Under the pieces are notes generated by a model. That model was not told the DNA's origin, searched no databases, and saw only the letters and a list, made by a program, of their open reading frames with translations. A stretch of DNA of 63,010 nucleotides, from positions 628,984 to 691,993 of the forward strand of contig NC_017390.1 in assembly GCF_000026985.1 (NCBI RefSeq), given 5' to 3'. This DNA is from Erwinia pyrifoliae DSM 12163 (GTDB lineage: Bacteria; Pseudomonadota; Gammaproteobacteria; Enterobacterales; Enterobacteriaceae). A program made the translations under genes and the position numbers. Below are positions 17,938 to 30,048 of the stretch, piece after piece (the first letter of the stretch is position 1; each line of letters begins with the position of its first letter).

Positions 17938-18312
17938 TTAATACGGTGCATCCAGCACTTTCTTTAGCTCACGTTGAGCTTCAGAGAGTTTCTTTTCGCG
18001 TTTATCAATCTTTTCGCGGCTACCGGCTTTCGCTATTTCCTGCTGTAATTCATGTTTCCGTTCGGTCACTTTCTGCTCGTGATGCCTGATTTTTTCGCGC
18101 TGCGTTTTTTTCAGGTCATTATCGCGACAGTTGGCTCGGATTTCACTTAATGCCTGCTGCAAGCCAGTAATGCGATGTTTGTTGTCATGCTTTTCGGCCA
18201 GGTCGATCTCATGTTGAACGGCCTGCTCTTTCTGCTGGCACAATGCACCGGCATGGGCAAATGTACCGACAGTGAGCAGGCTGATGCTGAAGATGATGTA
18301 TAATTTCATCAT
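17938..18312 (-). CDS. yqjC: YqjC, periplasmic DUF1090 protein
   Basis: 124 residues. Signal peptide (LYIIFSISLLTVGTFAHAG) followed by an almost wholly helical, very charged domain with two Cys (ALCQQKEQAVQ and IRANCRDND) that could form a disulfide. DUF1090 family. Two Met at the start; either works. It lies 43 bases before yqjD and is preceded by a 160-base gap, likely carrying the operon promoter. Function unknown, though the RpoS/acid-stress connection of its E. coli homologue is often noted. Confidence 0.92.
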   Translation of the reverse strand: MMKLYIIFSISLLTVGTFAHAGALCQQKEQAVQHEIDLAEKHDNKHRITGLQQALSEIRANCRDNDLKKTQREKIRHHEQKVTERKHELQQEIAKAGSREKIDKREKKLSEAQRELKKVLDAPY

Positions 18313-18475
18313 AACCTTGACCTTCCTTTGAGCGATATCAACGAGTAATGATATCGGGTTCCTGAAACGTGGTTACCGCTATTGATGCCCGATAAAGCAT
18401 AGACAGAAAATGGTGAAAGCTCAAAACAGAGAATAATTTTAGCGATAACCCCTCCTGAACGGTGGGGCCTGATGG

Positions 18476-18868
18476 CTAGCCGACAGATTGTGGAAGCAGG
18501 CTGATGTGGTTTATCCAGCTGGTTGCGCCCTGACCTGGCTGATGAGCAATATCAAAACCCTGTGGAAATAGCTCGCGCAGCACCCTTTCAGCGGCACAAC
18601 TTTGCTCCGGTGAATCAAAGCGGATAACCAACGAATCTTGCTCCGGCGTAATACTCTTGATGTGAATTCCTTGCGTACTCAGTGTCTGGTAGACGTAAAA
18701 GCCGTCTGGCAATGAGACCCCCTGACGTGAGGCGCGGATTTGCAACGTGCTGTCGTGACGAAACAGGGCGGGTATTTTCGCCAGCCCTGTCAGGGCGACG
18801 ATAGCCACAACGAGCCACGGCAAGAAGCGCCGCTGGGGAGCGCACTTTTTAAGCAGAGCAGTTATCAT
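18476..18868 (-). CDS. mzrA: EnvZ/OmpR modulator MzrA
   Basis: 130 residues (E. coli 127): cytoplasmic basic start, one membrane segment ([19 protein letters not shown]) and a periplasmic domain. MzrA binds EnvZ in the inner membrane and raises OmpR phosphorylation, linking CpxAR to EnvZ/OmpR. The start overlaps the yqjA stop (ATGA), the same coupling as in E. coli. Confidence 0.92.
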   Translation of the reverse strand: MITALLKKCAPQRRFLPWLVVAIVALTGLAKIPALFRHDSTLQIRASRQGVSLPDGFYVYQTLSTQGIHIKSITPEQDSLVIRFDSPEQSCAAERVLRELFPQGFDIAHQPGQGATSWINHISLLPQSVG

Positions 18869-19539
18869 GAGTTTCCTTTCTCATTATCAGACCGTTTTTT
18901 GCGCCACAACACATACAATGAACCGCACAGGCCGAATACCAGCAGCACCAGCGGCAGTAACATCAGACAGAACATCAGCTGGTCTTCATATTGTCGGAAA
19001 ATCGGCGTTTTACCGATCGCAAAACCGATCACGGTTAAAATCAGCACCCAAAGGAACGCGCTTACCCAGTTGAAGAACTGGAAGCGGGTATTACTCAGGC
19101 CGGAAAGCCCGGCAATGGTCGGCAGCAGCGTACGGACAAATGCGATAAAACGGCCAATCAGCAGCGCGGAAAGGCCATGACGGTGAAACATCTGGTGCGC
19201 CCGCTGGTGATAGTGCGCGGGCAGATGTGACAACCATTTTTGTACCGTAACCGTATTTCCCAGCCATCTTCCCTGTATGTAACTGATCCAGCAACCAAGG
19301 CTGGCGGCAGTCGTCAGGATAAATAACGTCATGGTAAAGCTCATCGTGCCTTTAGCGATCAGCACGCCGACCAGAATAAGTAAACTGTCACCCGGCAGGA
19401 AAGCGGCTGGCAGCAGGCCATTTTCCAGAAACAAAATGACGAAAAGCACGAAATAGATCGCCCAAACCAGCGAGGGATCTGCAAGGGCGGCGTAATCCTG
19501 CTGCCACAGGGCTTGTACAAGAGATTTAAAAATATCCAT
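18865..19539 (-). CDS. yqjA: DedA family membrane protein YqjA
   Basis: 224 residues (E. coli 220). DedA hallmarks: [28 protein letters not shown], and the conserved [19 protein letters not shown] with the key Arg residues. DedA proteins act in membrane energetics and undecaprenyl/phospholipid transport; YqjA and YghB share essential functions in E. coli (division, Tat export, alkaline pH). First gene of the yqjA-mzrA pair. Confidence 0.95.
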   Translation of the reverse strand: MDIFKSLVQALWQQDYAALADPSLVWAIYFVLFVILFLENGLLPAAFLPGDSLLILVGVLIAKGTMSFTMTLFILTTAASLGCWISYIQGRWLGNTVTVQKWLSHLPAHYHQRAHQMFHRHGLSALLIGRFIAFVRTLLPTIAGLSGLSNTRFQFFNWVSAFLWVLILTVIGFAIGKTPIFRQYEDQLMFCLMLLPLVLLVFGLCGSLYVLWRKKRSDNEKGNS

Positions 19540-20180
19540 TAGTCGTCCTGAACATCATCATTGGCCCGTTAAACGGCAATTTGCACACTTAATTAATCGT
19601 CTTGTTGGTGCATTTTGCAAGTTACGGGGCGGATAAAATGCATGGCGCGTAAAAACCGCATCTTTTTTAACTTGTGCTGAAAGGGTAAAAAAAGACGGCC
19701 AACTGTAACAAAATAACGTATGACAGGACAGTAAGAAACGCCCACCCAATGAAGTTTTACCGTGGTGGCAGACCGTCTGAAAGGAGCTTTACACAGGCTG
19801 ACATAACTGAACGTATTTTGCACCGAGAGGCATATCAGGCAGGCGGATTATCGTTTTTTTTGCCTGCCAGGGGAGTTATTGCAGGTGAAGTCCGTGTTTT
19901 TAGCAAATACGGCAGGGTTGATATGGGGTTTTCATTCGGGCGTGGTGAGTATTCGCTGCATCGGGGCGATATTTTCCGCACCGTGGTTTGTGGCGCGAGG
20001 CTTTTAGCCTCATTGATGTTTTAATGATTCGGACGTTGTGAGGCAGAAAGAAGAAAGCCCCGTGTCTTTTCAGGGTTTCTGGTGTTCTGACAAGCCCCGA
20101 GCGCCTTCATGCAGGGCTTTCCGTTATGCGGGAAGCCCTTTCTCTTCATCAGGGGGCGCTCTGTGCCGGGAAGCGTATTA
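19540..20180. other. 640-base gap between yqjA and sstT
   Basis: The part next to yqjA (19560-19700) presumably has its promoter. A plus ORF of 91 codons (19749-20024) has no family resemblance and no good ribosome site, so I do not call it. In E. coli exuR and the exu genes lie here; I see no clear remnant. A hairpin near the sstT end is listed separately. Confidence 0.4.
20113..20139. terminator. Hairpin downstream of sstT
   Basis: AGGGCTTTCCG (20113-20123) pairs with CGGGAAGCCCT (20129-20139) around a TTATG loop with one mismatch, about 40 bases past the sstT stop. The T-run is poor (TTTCT on the plus side, none on the minus side), so termination is plausible but unproven. Confidence 0.4.
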
Positions 20181-21416
20181 TCAGGCGTTTTGCTCCAGCC
20201 GGCGGTCTTCCGCCATACAGGCTGCGGCGGTAAATAAAATATCCGCCGATGAGTTCAGCGCGGTCTCTGCTGAATCCTGCAGGACGCCGATAATAAAGCC
20301 GACCGCCACCACCTGCATCGCCACTTCATTCGGAATACCAAACATATTACAGGCCACCGGGATGAGCAGCAGTGAACCGCCCGCCACGCCGGATGCGCCG
20401 CAGGCACAAACGGAGGCCACCAGACTCAGCAGGATAGCAGTGCCGACATCAATGTGGATGCCTAATGTATGTACCGCCGCCAGCGTCAGCACGGTGATGG
20501 TAATCGATGCTCCGGCCATACTGATATTGGCACCAATGGGTATAGATACCGTATAGGTGTCTTCGTCCAGACCCAGTCTCTTCGCCAGCGCCATATTGAC
20601 CGGAATATTGGCGGCGGAGCTGCGGGTAAAGAAGGCGGTGACGCCACTTTCACGCAGGCAGGTAAATACCAGCGGGTAAGGGTTACGGCGAATTTGCCAC
20701 CACACCAGCAGCGGGTTACAGACCAGCGCCATGAGCAGCATACAGCCAAGCAGCAGGCCGAGCAGGCTGGCATATTGCCACAGTGCATCAAATCCGGTTG
20801 AGGCAAGAATGGAAGCGACCAGACCGAAAATGCCGACAGGCGCAAAGCGGATCACAATGCGCACCAGGCAGGTGACCGCATCGGAGGCGTCGTTAAGAAA
20901 GGCGCGTGTGCTGTCGCTGCTGTGGCGGAAAGCGAAGCCCAGTCCAATTGCCCAGACCAGAATGCCGATGTAGTTGGCTTTCATCAGCGCTTCAACCGGA
21001 TTAGTGACCATGCTCATCAGCAGGCCGCGCAGTACTTCGAGAATGCCGGAAGGAGGCACGATTTCGTTACTGGCGGTTTGCAGCGTCAGGTTTTGCGGTA
21101 GCAGATGGCTGGCCACCACCGCCACCACGGCGGCAAAAAAGGTGCTCAGCAGATAGAGCATGACAATCGGGCGAATATGGGTTTTCTGACCCTGCTGATG
21201 ATTGGCAATGGAGGAGACAACCAGAACCAGTACCAGTAACGGTGCGACCGCTTTTAAGGCATTGACGAACAGCTCTCCAAGCAGGCCGACCGCCAGCGCA
21301 TTGCTTTTCGATATCCAGGCGAATGCGATGCCAGCCAGCAGCCCAACCACAATTTGTGTTACCAGGCTACCGTTCATCAGGCGTTGTATCAGCCCGTTAT
21401 TTTCTTTACTCATCAT
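20181..21416 (-). CDS. sstT: Na+/serine-threonine symporter SstT
   Basis: About 411 residues of the dicarboxylate/amino acid:cation symporter family (DAACS). Family landmarks: the serine-rich loop [20 protein letters not shown], the [26 protein letters not shown] region and [20 protein letters not shown]. It imports serine and threonine with sodium. The start is one of two neighbouring ATGs (21416 or 21413); no clear ribosome site is seen. Confidence 0.95.
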   Translation of the reverse strand: MMSKENNGLIQRLMNGSLVTQIVVGLLAGIAFAWISKSNALAVGLLGELFVNALKAVAPLLVLVLVVSSIANHQQGQKTHIRPIVMLYLLSTFFAAVVAVVASHLLPQNLTLQTASNEIVPPSGILEVLRGLLMSMVTNPVEALMKANYIGILVWAIGLGFAFRHSSDSTRAFLNDASDAVTCLVRIVIRFAPVGIFGLVASILASTGFDALWQYASLLGLLLGCMLLMALVCNPLLVWWQIRRNPYPLVFTCLRESGVTAFFTRSSAANIPVNMALAKRLGLDEDTYTVSIPIGANISMAGASITITVLTLAAVHTLGIHIDVGTAILLSLVASVCACGASGVAGGSLLLIPVACNMFGIPNEVAMQVVAVGFIIGVLQDSAETALNSSADILFTAAACMAEDRRLEQNA

Positions 21417-21561
21417 TAAAATCACTGTCGTTATCGATGTTCAGCTGCCCACAGATGCCGGCAACATGGGGTATTTGCCAAGGGGAGTATAAGGAAATGC
21501 TCTGACAGGGAAAGGGAAAATTGCGCAATTTTTGCCTGATGTGGCAAAAGACACAGCAGGA

Positions 21562-21590
21562 AACAGCCCGTTCAGGCGTAAGGGGCTGTT
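21562..21590. terminator. Hairpin after alx
   Basis: AACAGCCC (21562-21569) and GGGCTGTT (21583-21590) form an 8-bp stem with a 13-base loop, about 70 bases beyond the alx stop. Short T-runs lie on both sides, so it could act in either direction. Confidence 0.5.
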
Positions 21591-21656
21591 TTCGCTAACG
21601 GGGGCGGGGCGGCTGTTTATTATGCTCGCCCCGTGTCGCTGGTGTGAACACCGTGA

Positions 21657-22637
21657 TTAACGCGTGGTATTGACCCGGGCGGCCTTACGATCGCGGCGGT
21701 AGTTTACCCAGGCGTTGATTAACAGCGTCAGCGCCAGAATACCGCCGACGATGCCAAGCGATACGGCGATCGGGATATGGTAAAAATCGACAATCAACAT
21801 TTTCACCCCGATAAACACCAGAATCACCGACAGGCCATATTTCAGCATTGAGAAGCGCTCGGCCACATTCGCCAGCAGGAAGTACATGGCGCGCAGGCCG
21901 AGGATGGCGAACAGGTTAGAAGTCAGCACGATAAACGGGTCGGTGGTCACGGCGAAGATCGCCGGAATGCTGTCGACCGCGAAGATCACATCGCTCAACT
22001 CCACCATAATCAGCACCAGCAGCAGCGGGGTGGCAAACAGCAGGCCGTTTCGACGCACGAAGAAATGCTCGCCTTCGATTTTATCGGTCATACGCAGTCG
22101 GCCACGTAGCCAGCGCACCAACGGTTTATCGCCGATGGCGCTATCATCCTCTTTCGACAGCGCCATTTTGATCCCGGTAAACAACAGGAATGCACCGAAC
22201 AGGTACAGCAACCAGCTAAACTGGGTGACCAGCCAGCTTCCGGCGAAGATCATGATGGTACGCAATATAATCGCGCCCAGCACGCCGTAGATCAGTACCC
22301 GGCGCTGCAATGCTGCCGGCACGGCAAAGTAACCGAAAAGCATCAGCCAGACGAACACATTGTCGACCGCCAACGCTTTTTCGATCAAATAACCGGTGAG
22401 AAATGCCAGCGCCTGAGTATCGGCGACTTCGCGCCCGACGGTGCCGGTGAGATACCACCAGAAGGCGGCATTGAATAACAGAGAGAGCGTTACCCATAGC
22501 AGTGACCAGGCCGCTGCCTGCTTCATGCTCATGGTGTGCGCACCGCGACGTCCCTGTAACAGCAGGTCAATCGCCAGCATAATCACGACAACGACAGCGA
22601 AGCTGCCCCAGAGTAATGGCGTACCAACAGTATTCAT
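21657..22637 (-). CDS. alx: Alx, TerC-family Mn2+-linked membrane protein
   Basis: 326 residues from the ATG at 22637 ([20 protein letters not shown]), as in E. coli Alx (321); the frame is open further upstream but through the riboswitch leader. TerC family: nine or so membrane segments, [14 protein letters not shown] and [20 protein letters not shown] with acidic residues inside membrane helices, as expected for metal transport. E. coli Alx is induced by Mn2+ and alkali and exports Mn2+. The leader carries a yybP-ykoY riboswitch. Confidence 0.96.
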   Translation of the reverse strand: MNTVGTPLLWGSFAVVVVIMLAIDLLLQGRRGAHTMSMKQAAAWSLLWVTLSLLFNAAFWWYLTGTVGREVADTQALAFLTGYLIEKALAVDNVFVWLMLFGYFAVPAALQRRVLIYGVLGAIILRTIMIFAGSWLVTQFSWLLYLFGAFLLFTGIKMALSKEDDSAIGDKPLVRWLRGRLRMTDKIEGEHFFVRRNGLLFATPLLLVLIMVELSDVIFAVDSIPAIFAVTTDPFIVLTSNLFAILGLRAMYFLLANVAERFSMLKYGLSVILVFIGVKMLIVDFYHIPIAVSLGIVGGILALTLLINAWVNYRRDRKAARVNTTR

Positions 22638-22654
22638 ATAATATCCCGCGCAAA

Positions 22655-22840
22655 ATAAAAATGGCCAACGTCGGAAGACGGCAGCCACTCTATTATTGCT
22701 GCTGTAAGCAAACCTCGCCTTCCGGCAAGGTCTCACTTACAACCTTGTATCGGTTGCTCAGTAACCGGACATCATGTGGATGTCGTGTTGACGATTGACT
22801 GACGAAGAAGTTACTCCCCTTTGCTAAGGCAAAAGATAGG
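22655..22840 (-). promoter_or_regulatory. yybP-ykoY manganese riboswitch (alx leader)
   Basis: On the minus strand the leader reads AAAGGGGAGTAAC, the conserved 5' core of yybP-ykoY, and about 90 bases later GAGACCTTGCCGG, the second conserved loop half. The core is followed by a GC stem (GCCGTC/GACGTTGGC) and TTTTTATTTT just before alx, a possible expression platform. In E. coli the same element (PRE) controls alx by Mn2+ and pH. Boundaries are approximate. Confidence 0.85.
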
Positions 22841-23050
22841 GTGCCGAGCGCCGAAGGTCAATATTCTTCAGTAATATTTAGACATATTTACAGACCAAAG
22901 CCAGCGGCACGCGAGCAGTAGTCCGTCCTGACGGGCATTTCGCCCGGCGGTGATATGGCTTCCGGCGCCTGTTAACGCCGGCATCTGTCCTGGCAATTTG
23001 ATTTTTCCGCTATCCTCTCACACGATAAAGCAAATCATCCCGGGGGTCCG

Positions 23051-24742
23051 ATGAGCTCACGCAGCAGACACGCACTAAACTGGAGCAGCATTCTGGTCGC
23101 TATCCCGGTGGGGCTGATGGCCTCGCTGGTGACGCTGGCCTTTCGTGAAGCAATAGCCCTGATTGATGGCCTGCTATTTGCCGGACAGACTGATATTACT
23201 CAGGCGATGCGGGTTTACCCGTGGTACTGCTGGCCGCTGATGGTCGGCGCTGGCGGCCTGATCGCCGGGTTCTTTCTGCGCTATGCCACGGCAATTGAGC
23301 AAAAGCAAACGCTGCGCACCGATTATCTGGACGTGATCAACGCCCGGCTGGATGCGGTGCCAACCCGCACCTCGTTGTTTCGCGGGCTTTCCTCCCTGGC
23401 CAGTATTAGCAGCGGAGCATCCATTGGACGGGAAGGGCCAATGGTGCAGCTATCGGCGCTGAGTGGCAGCCTGATGGGGCGCTGGGTGTTTAAAAATCTG
23501 GCGTTGAAAAATAGCGATGTGGTGGCGATGGCCGCCGCAGCCGGCCTTTCCTCGGTTTATCATGCACCGCTGGCTTCGGCGATATTCGTCGCAGAAATCG
23601 CCTTTGGTATTACCGCAATACAGCGGTTGATCCCGCTGATCATCTCCTCCGGCGTGGCGGTACTGACTATGTGGTCGCTCGGTCACGGTTCGGCTATCTA
23701 CCCATTTTCCCACGGTCAGTTTGAACTGACGCCGGGCAATATTGCGCTGACCATTACCATTGGGCTGCTGGCCGGTTTGCTGGGCTGGGGGATGATTGCG
23801 CTGATAAGTCACAGCAAGCGGCTGTTCGCCCCGCTGCGCAGTCTGCCGCTGCGCCTGGGTTTTGGCGGCCTGCTGGTCGGGGGGCTGGCTGTCGGCAGTA
23901 GCCAGATCCTCGGCAATGGCTATGAGGTGATTGTGCGCATTATGGCAGGCGATTTCCTGTTGCCGATGCTGCTAACGTTGCTGTTGCTTAAAATGCTGGC
24001 AACGGCAATTTCCGTCGGCTCCGGTGCCGTGGGTGGGCTGTTTACTCCGGCACTGCTAATTGGGGCATTGATGGGCAGCGTGGTCGCGCTGCTGGCGGTA
24101 AAAGGCGGGCTGCCTGTGAGTCACGTTGCGGTGTTTGCGGCGATCGGCATGGGTGCGCTGCTGGCCTCGGTCAGTCAGGCACCGTTGATGGCGATGCTGA
24201 TGGTACTGGAGATGACGCTGAACAGCAGCCTGTTATTCCCGGCGATGATCGCCAGCGTACTGGCTTCGATGACGGTTTATCGCCTGCACTCCAGCAGCAC
24301 CTATGCCGTTGTCAGCCGTCATTTTAGCCGCTCGGACGCCAAGTTCGACTTCGACAATGGCGTCATATCACAATTTATTGTTTCCGGTGCGGCGCTGACC
24401 CCGCAGGACTCGGTGGGGAAAGCGTTGGCGGTCAGCTCGCTGAAGCGTGAGCGCTTTGTTTATGTAATCGATGACCAGGGGAAGTTTCTCGGTGCCGTTT
24501 CAATTCACGATATCGCTCACAAGGTGTTGGATAAGGAGATCGCCTTGACTTCCCCGGTCAGTTGCGTGATGGACACGCATTTCCCCACTATTTATGCCGG
24601 GCAGACCATCAGAGAAGGGTGGGAAGCTTTTACTCAGATCACGCTCGAACGCCTGCCGGTACTGAATAATGCGCAGGAAAAAAAGTATCTCGGCGCGCTG
24701 ACCAAAACCAGCCTTATTCAACAGGCGCAGGATTTTATCTGA
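23051..24742 (+). CDS. clcB: ClC-type chloride channel/antiporter with C-terminal CBS pair
   Basis: 563 residues. ClC core of about 420 residues with the selectivity motifs GSGIP-like SSGASIGREGP (gating Glu present) and GAVGGLFTPALLIG. After about 425 follow two CBS domains (FIVSGAALTPQDSVGKAL... and VSCVMDTHFPTIYAGQTIRE...). E. coli ClcB has 418 residues and no CBS domains, so the symbol is by core similarity only. CBS pairs in ClC proteins usually sense nucleotides. Single gene with its own GGGGG-type ribosome site. Confidence 0.88.
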   Translation: MSSRSRHALNWSSILVAIPVGLMASLVTLAFREAIALIDGLLFAGQTDITQAMRVYPWYCWPLMVGAGGLIAGFFLRYATAIEQKQTLRTDYLDVINARLDAVPTRTSLFRGLSSLASISSGASIGREGPMVQLSALSGSLMGRWVFKNLALKNSDVVAMAAAAGLSSVYHAPLASAIFVAEIAFGITAIQRLIPLIISSGVAVLTMWSLGHGSAIYPFSHGQFELTPGNIALTITIGLLAGLLGWGMIALISHSKRLFAPLRSLPLRLGFGGLLVGGLAVGSSQILGNGYEVIVRIMAGDFLLPMLLTLLLLKMLATAISVGSGAVGGLFTPALLIGALMGSVVALLAVKGGLPVSHVAVFAAIGMGALLASVSQAPLMAMLMVLEMTLNSSLLFPAMIASVLASMTVYRLHSSSTYAVVSRHFSRSDAKFDFDNGVISQFIVSGAALTPQDSVGKALAVSSLKRERFVYVIDDQGKFLGAVSIHDIAHKVLDKEIALTSPVSCVMDTHFPTIYAGQTIREGWEAFTQITLERLPVLNNAQEKKYLGALTKTSLIQQAQDFI

Positions 24743-24857
24743 TGCGTGCTGCCTGCCGGACGGGGCGCGTTTAAGCTGATTAGACTGACGGGAATGCCAG
24801 ATTGGGGTATGACGCATTGTGATAAATGAATTACCCCTCAGCAGGCTTTAATGTTGA

Positions 24858-25361
24858 TTAGCCGGCACGCCCCTCCAGCGCCTGTGCCGTAAGCCACAGG
24901 CGGGTATCAAACTCCAGCTGATGGTATTGCGGTTCCATATGGCAGCACAGCTGGTAAAACGCTTTGTTGTGATCCTTCTCTTTAATGTGCGCCAGTTCAT
25001 GGACAACGATCATACGCAGAAACGCCTCCGGGGCCTGCTTAAAGAGGGTTGCAACGCGGATTTCAGCTTTGGCCTTGAGTTTGCCGCCCTGGACGCGTGA
25101 GATCGCCGTATGCAGTCCCAACGCGTGCTTCATCACTTTAATTTTGCTGTCGTAAATGACTTTGTTCAGCGGGGGTGCATTGCGTAGCGCCTGATTTTTT
25201 AAATCCAGCGCGTAGTCGTACAGCGCTTTGTCACTGGTGATGTTGTGCATCGCGGGGTAACGCTGGTTGATAACTTTCATCAGCCGCTGCTGTTCAATCA
25301 GTGTGCGCACCTGTGACAGAAGCGATTCAGGGTAACCTTGCAGATAGATAAGCGATGACAT
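24858..25361 (-). CDS. ygjP: YgjP, metal-dependent (M48-like) hydrolase
   Basis: 167 residues of the YgjP/DUF45 family. Zinc protease signature VVHELAHIKEKDHNKAF, with the two histidines and glutamate of HExxH and a third His following. E. coli YgjP is called an UTP pyrophosphatase-linked or putative metalloprotease; the substrate is uncertain. Divergent from rlmG with an 82-base gap, the usual enterobacterial arrangement. Confidence 0.92.
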   Translation of the reverse strand: MSSLIYLQGYPESLLSQVRTLIEQQRLMKVINQRYPAMHNITSDKALYDYALDLKNQALRNAPPLNKVIYDSKIKVMKHALGLHTAISRVQGGKLKAKAEIRVATLFKQAPEAFLRMIVVHELAHIKEKDHNKAFYQLCCHMEPQYHQLEFDTRLWLTAQALEGRAG

Positions 25362-25443
25362 GCTGACTCCGGTGAAGAAAAACGTTTACTGTACGCCCGT
25401 TTTAGGGGATAAAACGCGGGAATTTTACCACTAAGGTGATCCC

Positions 25444-26571
25444 ATGAGCCAACTTGAACTGAGCAACCGCATGCTGACGCTGCATCGCTTTCCCCAAATG
25501 CGCGAAGAAAGCCCGTTGCAGGCGTGGGATGCGGCCGATGAATACCTGCTTAACCACCTGGGGGATGCCCCGGTCAACGGCTCGACGCTGATCTTTAATG
25601 ATACTTTCGGCGCGCTGGCCTGTGCGCTGGCGGGGGAAAACGTCTGGAGCATCAGCGACTCCTGGCTGAATCAACAGGCTACCCGGCAGAATCTGGCGCT
25701 GAATCAGCTTGACGAGGGCGACGTGCGGCTACTCGATAGCCTGGCTCCTCTGCCTGCGGCTCCGACGCGGGTGCTGATAAAAGTGCCAAAAACCCTCGCG
25801 CTACTTGAGCATCAGCTGCGAGCGCTGCGAGCGGTGGTCACGCCAGAAACGCAAATCATCGCCGCCGGCAAAGCAAAAGAGATCCACACTTCGACCCTGC
25901 AGATGTTTGAAAAAGTACTTGGCCCGACTACCACCTCGCTGGCCTGGAAAAAGGCGCGCCTGATTTACGGCACCTTCAGCCAACCCGATCTGCCACAGAG
26001 CGAGGTGATAACCCGCTGGCCGCTGGACGGGACGCCCTGGCAAATCCACAATCATGCTAACGTGTTTGCTCGCGGCAGCCTGGATGTCGGTGCGCGTTTC
26101 TTTATGCAGCATCTGCCGGACAATATCGACGGCGAAATCATCGATCTCGGCTGCGGCAACGGCGTGATTGGTTTGGTTGCTCTGCAACAGAACCCGCTGG
26201 CGCAGGTTCACTTCATTGATGAGTCATATATGGCGGTTGCCTCCAGCCGTCTAAACGTCGAGCTAAATTGCCCGGACGATCTGGCACGCTGCGAGTTCCG
26301 GGTGAACAATGCGCTGGCCGGTTATCCCTCGGACCGTCTGCACGCGGTGCTGTGCAATCCGCCATTCCACCAGCAGAACGCGGTCACCGATCATATCGCC
26401 TGGCAGATGTTCCGCGATGCCCGCCGCTGCCTGCAGTACGGTGGCGAATTGCGTATCGTCGGTAATCGTCATCTCGACTACTACCACAAAATGAAGAAGC
26501 TGTTTGGTAACTGCACCACCGTGGCGACTCACCAGAAGTTTGTGGTGTTGCGCTCGGTGAAAATGCCTTAG
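25444..26571 (+). CDS. rlmG: 23S rRNA m2G1835 methyltransferase RlmG
   Basis: 375 residues. Two methyltransferase-like domains: a degenerate N-terminal one and an active C-terminal one with SAM motif [13 protein letters not shown] (near residue 233) and the catalytic CNPPFHQ. It methylates the N2 of G1835 in 23S rRNA. Paired divergently with ygjP as in E. coli. Confidence 0.96.
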   Translation: MSQLELSNRMLTLHRFPQMREESPLQAWDAADEYLLNHLGDAPVNGSTLIFNDTFGALACALAGENVWSISDSWLNQQATRQNLALNQLDEGDVRLLDSLAPLPAAPTRVLIKVPKTLALLEHQLRALRAVVTPETQIIAAGKAKEIHTSTLQMFEKVLGPTTTSLAWKKARLIYGTFSQPDLPQSEVITRWPLDGTPWQIHNHANVFARGSLDVGARFFMQHLPDNIDGEIIDLGCGNGVIGLVALQQNPLAQVHFIDESYMAVASSRLNVELNCPDDLARCEFRVNNALAGYPSDRLHAVLCNPPFHQQNAVTDHIAWQMFRDARRCLQYGGELRIVGNRHLDYYHKMKKLFGNCTTVATHQKFVVLRSVKMP

Positions 26572-26640
26572 GCGATCGGCGCAGCGAAGGAAGGTGCCTG
26601 GCAACGAGGCACCGCCGTTAATCAATCCCTACGCACCGGG

Positions 26641-29421
<2,781 letters not shown>

Positions 29422-30048
29422 TTGAGGACACTCAAACCCCTGTTAGCGAAAAACCGCAGTTGGGCATTACAGCGACAGCAGCGTCATCCACAATATTTTC
29501 AGCAAAATGTAGAAGGCCAGCAGCCACATTCGTTATGGATTGGCTGCTCCGATAGCCGGGTTCCGGCGGAAGTCCTGACTGGCGCTCACCCGGGCGAACT
29601 GTTTGTGCATCGCAATATCGCCAATATGGTCGTCAGTAATGACGATAATTTTATGAGCGTATTGCAGTATGCCATCGAATATCTGCAGGTTTCGCGCATT
29701 GTCCTTTGTGGGCACTACGGCTGCGGCGGCGTGCAGGCGGCACTGACTTTGCCGGATCTGCCGTTAAACGATGAGAATTCAGCGCTGGCAAGGCGCATTA
29801 CGTTACTGCGCACGGCGATCACCTCCGATCTCGCTCCGCTTTCCGCGCAGGAAGACGATGTTGCTCGGCTCAATCGCCTTGTGGAAGCCAATGTCCTGGC
29901 GCAGTTCAGCCAGCTGGTGAAAACCGTACCGGTGGTTAACGCGTGGCGTAAAGGTGTCGATCTTGACGTATTTGGTTGCGTTTACGACCTGCACAGTGGG
30001 CATCTGAAAGAGCTTGTTCAGCAACAGTCAGAGGGAGGTCGCGCATGA
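29422..30048 (+). CDS. Beta-class carbonic anhydrase
   Basis: 208 residues with the zinc ligands Cys-Asp (IGCSDSRVPAE, near residue 42), and His and Cys (CGHYGCGGVQAA, near 99). Hydrates CO2 to bicarbonate in the cytoplasm. The start is a TTG at 29422 preceded by AAGAGAGA; no upstream ATG fits. The stop overlaps the start of the SulP transporter gene (ATGA), so the two work as a unit, probably bicarbonate supply or pH balance. It is the Can-type, not clearly CynT. Confidence 0.93.
   Translation: MRTLKPLLAKNRSWALQRQQRHPQYFQQNVEGQQPHSLWIGCSDSRVPAEVLTGAHPGELFVHRNIANMVVSNDDNFMSVLQYAIEYLQVSRIVLCGHYGCGGVQAALTLPDLPLNDENSALARRITLLRTAITSDLAPLSAQEDDVARLNRLVEANVLAQFSQLVKTVPVVNAWRKGVDLDVFGCVYDLHSGHLKELVQQQSEGGRA

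Noticed and set aside
19749..20024. Plus-strand ORF of 91 codons
   Set aside because: No ribosome site, no recognisable domain, and it lies in a gap with hairpins.
20113..20139. Hairpin as a small RNA gene
   Set aside because: A single stem with no visible promoter; a terminator or chance palindrome is simpler.
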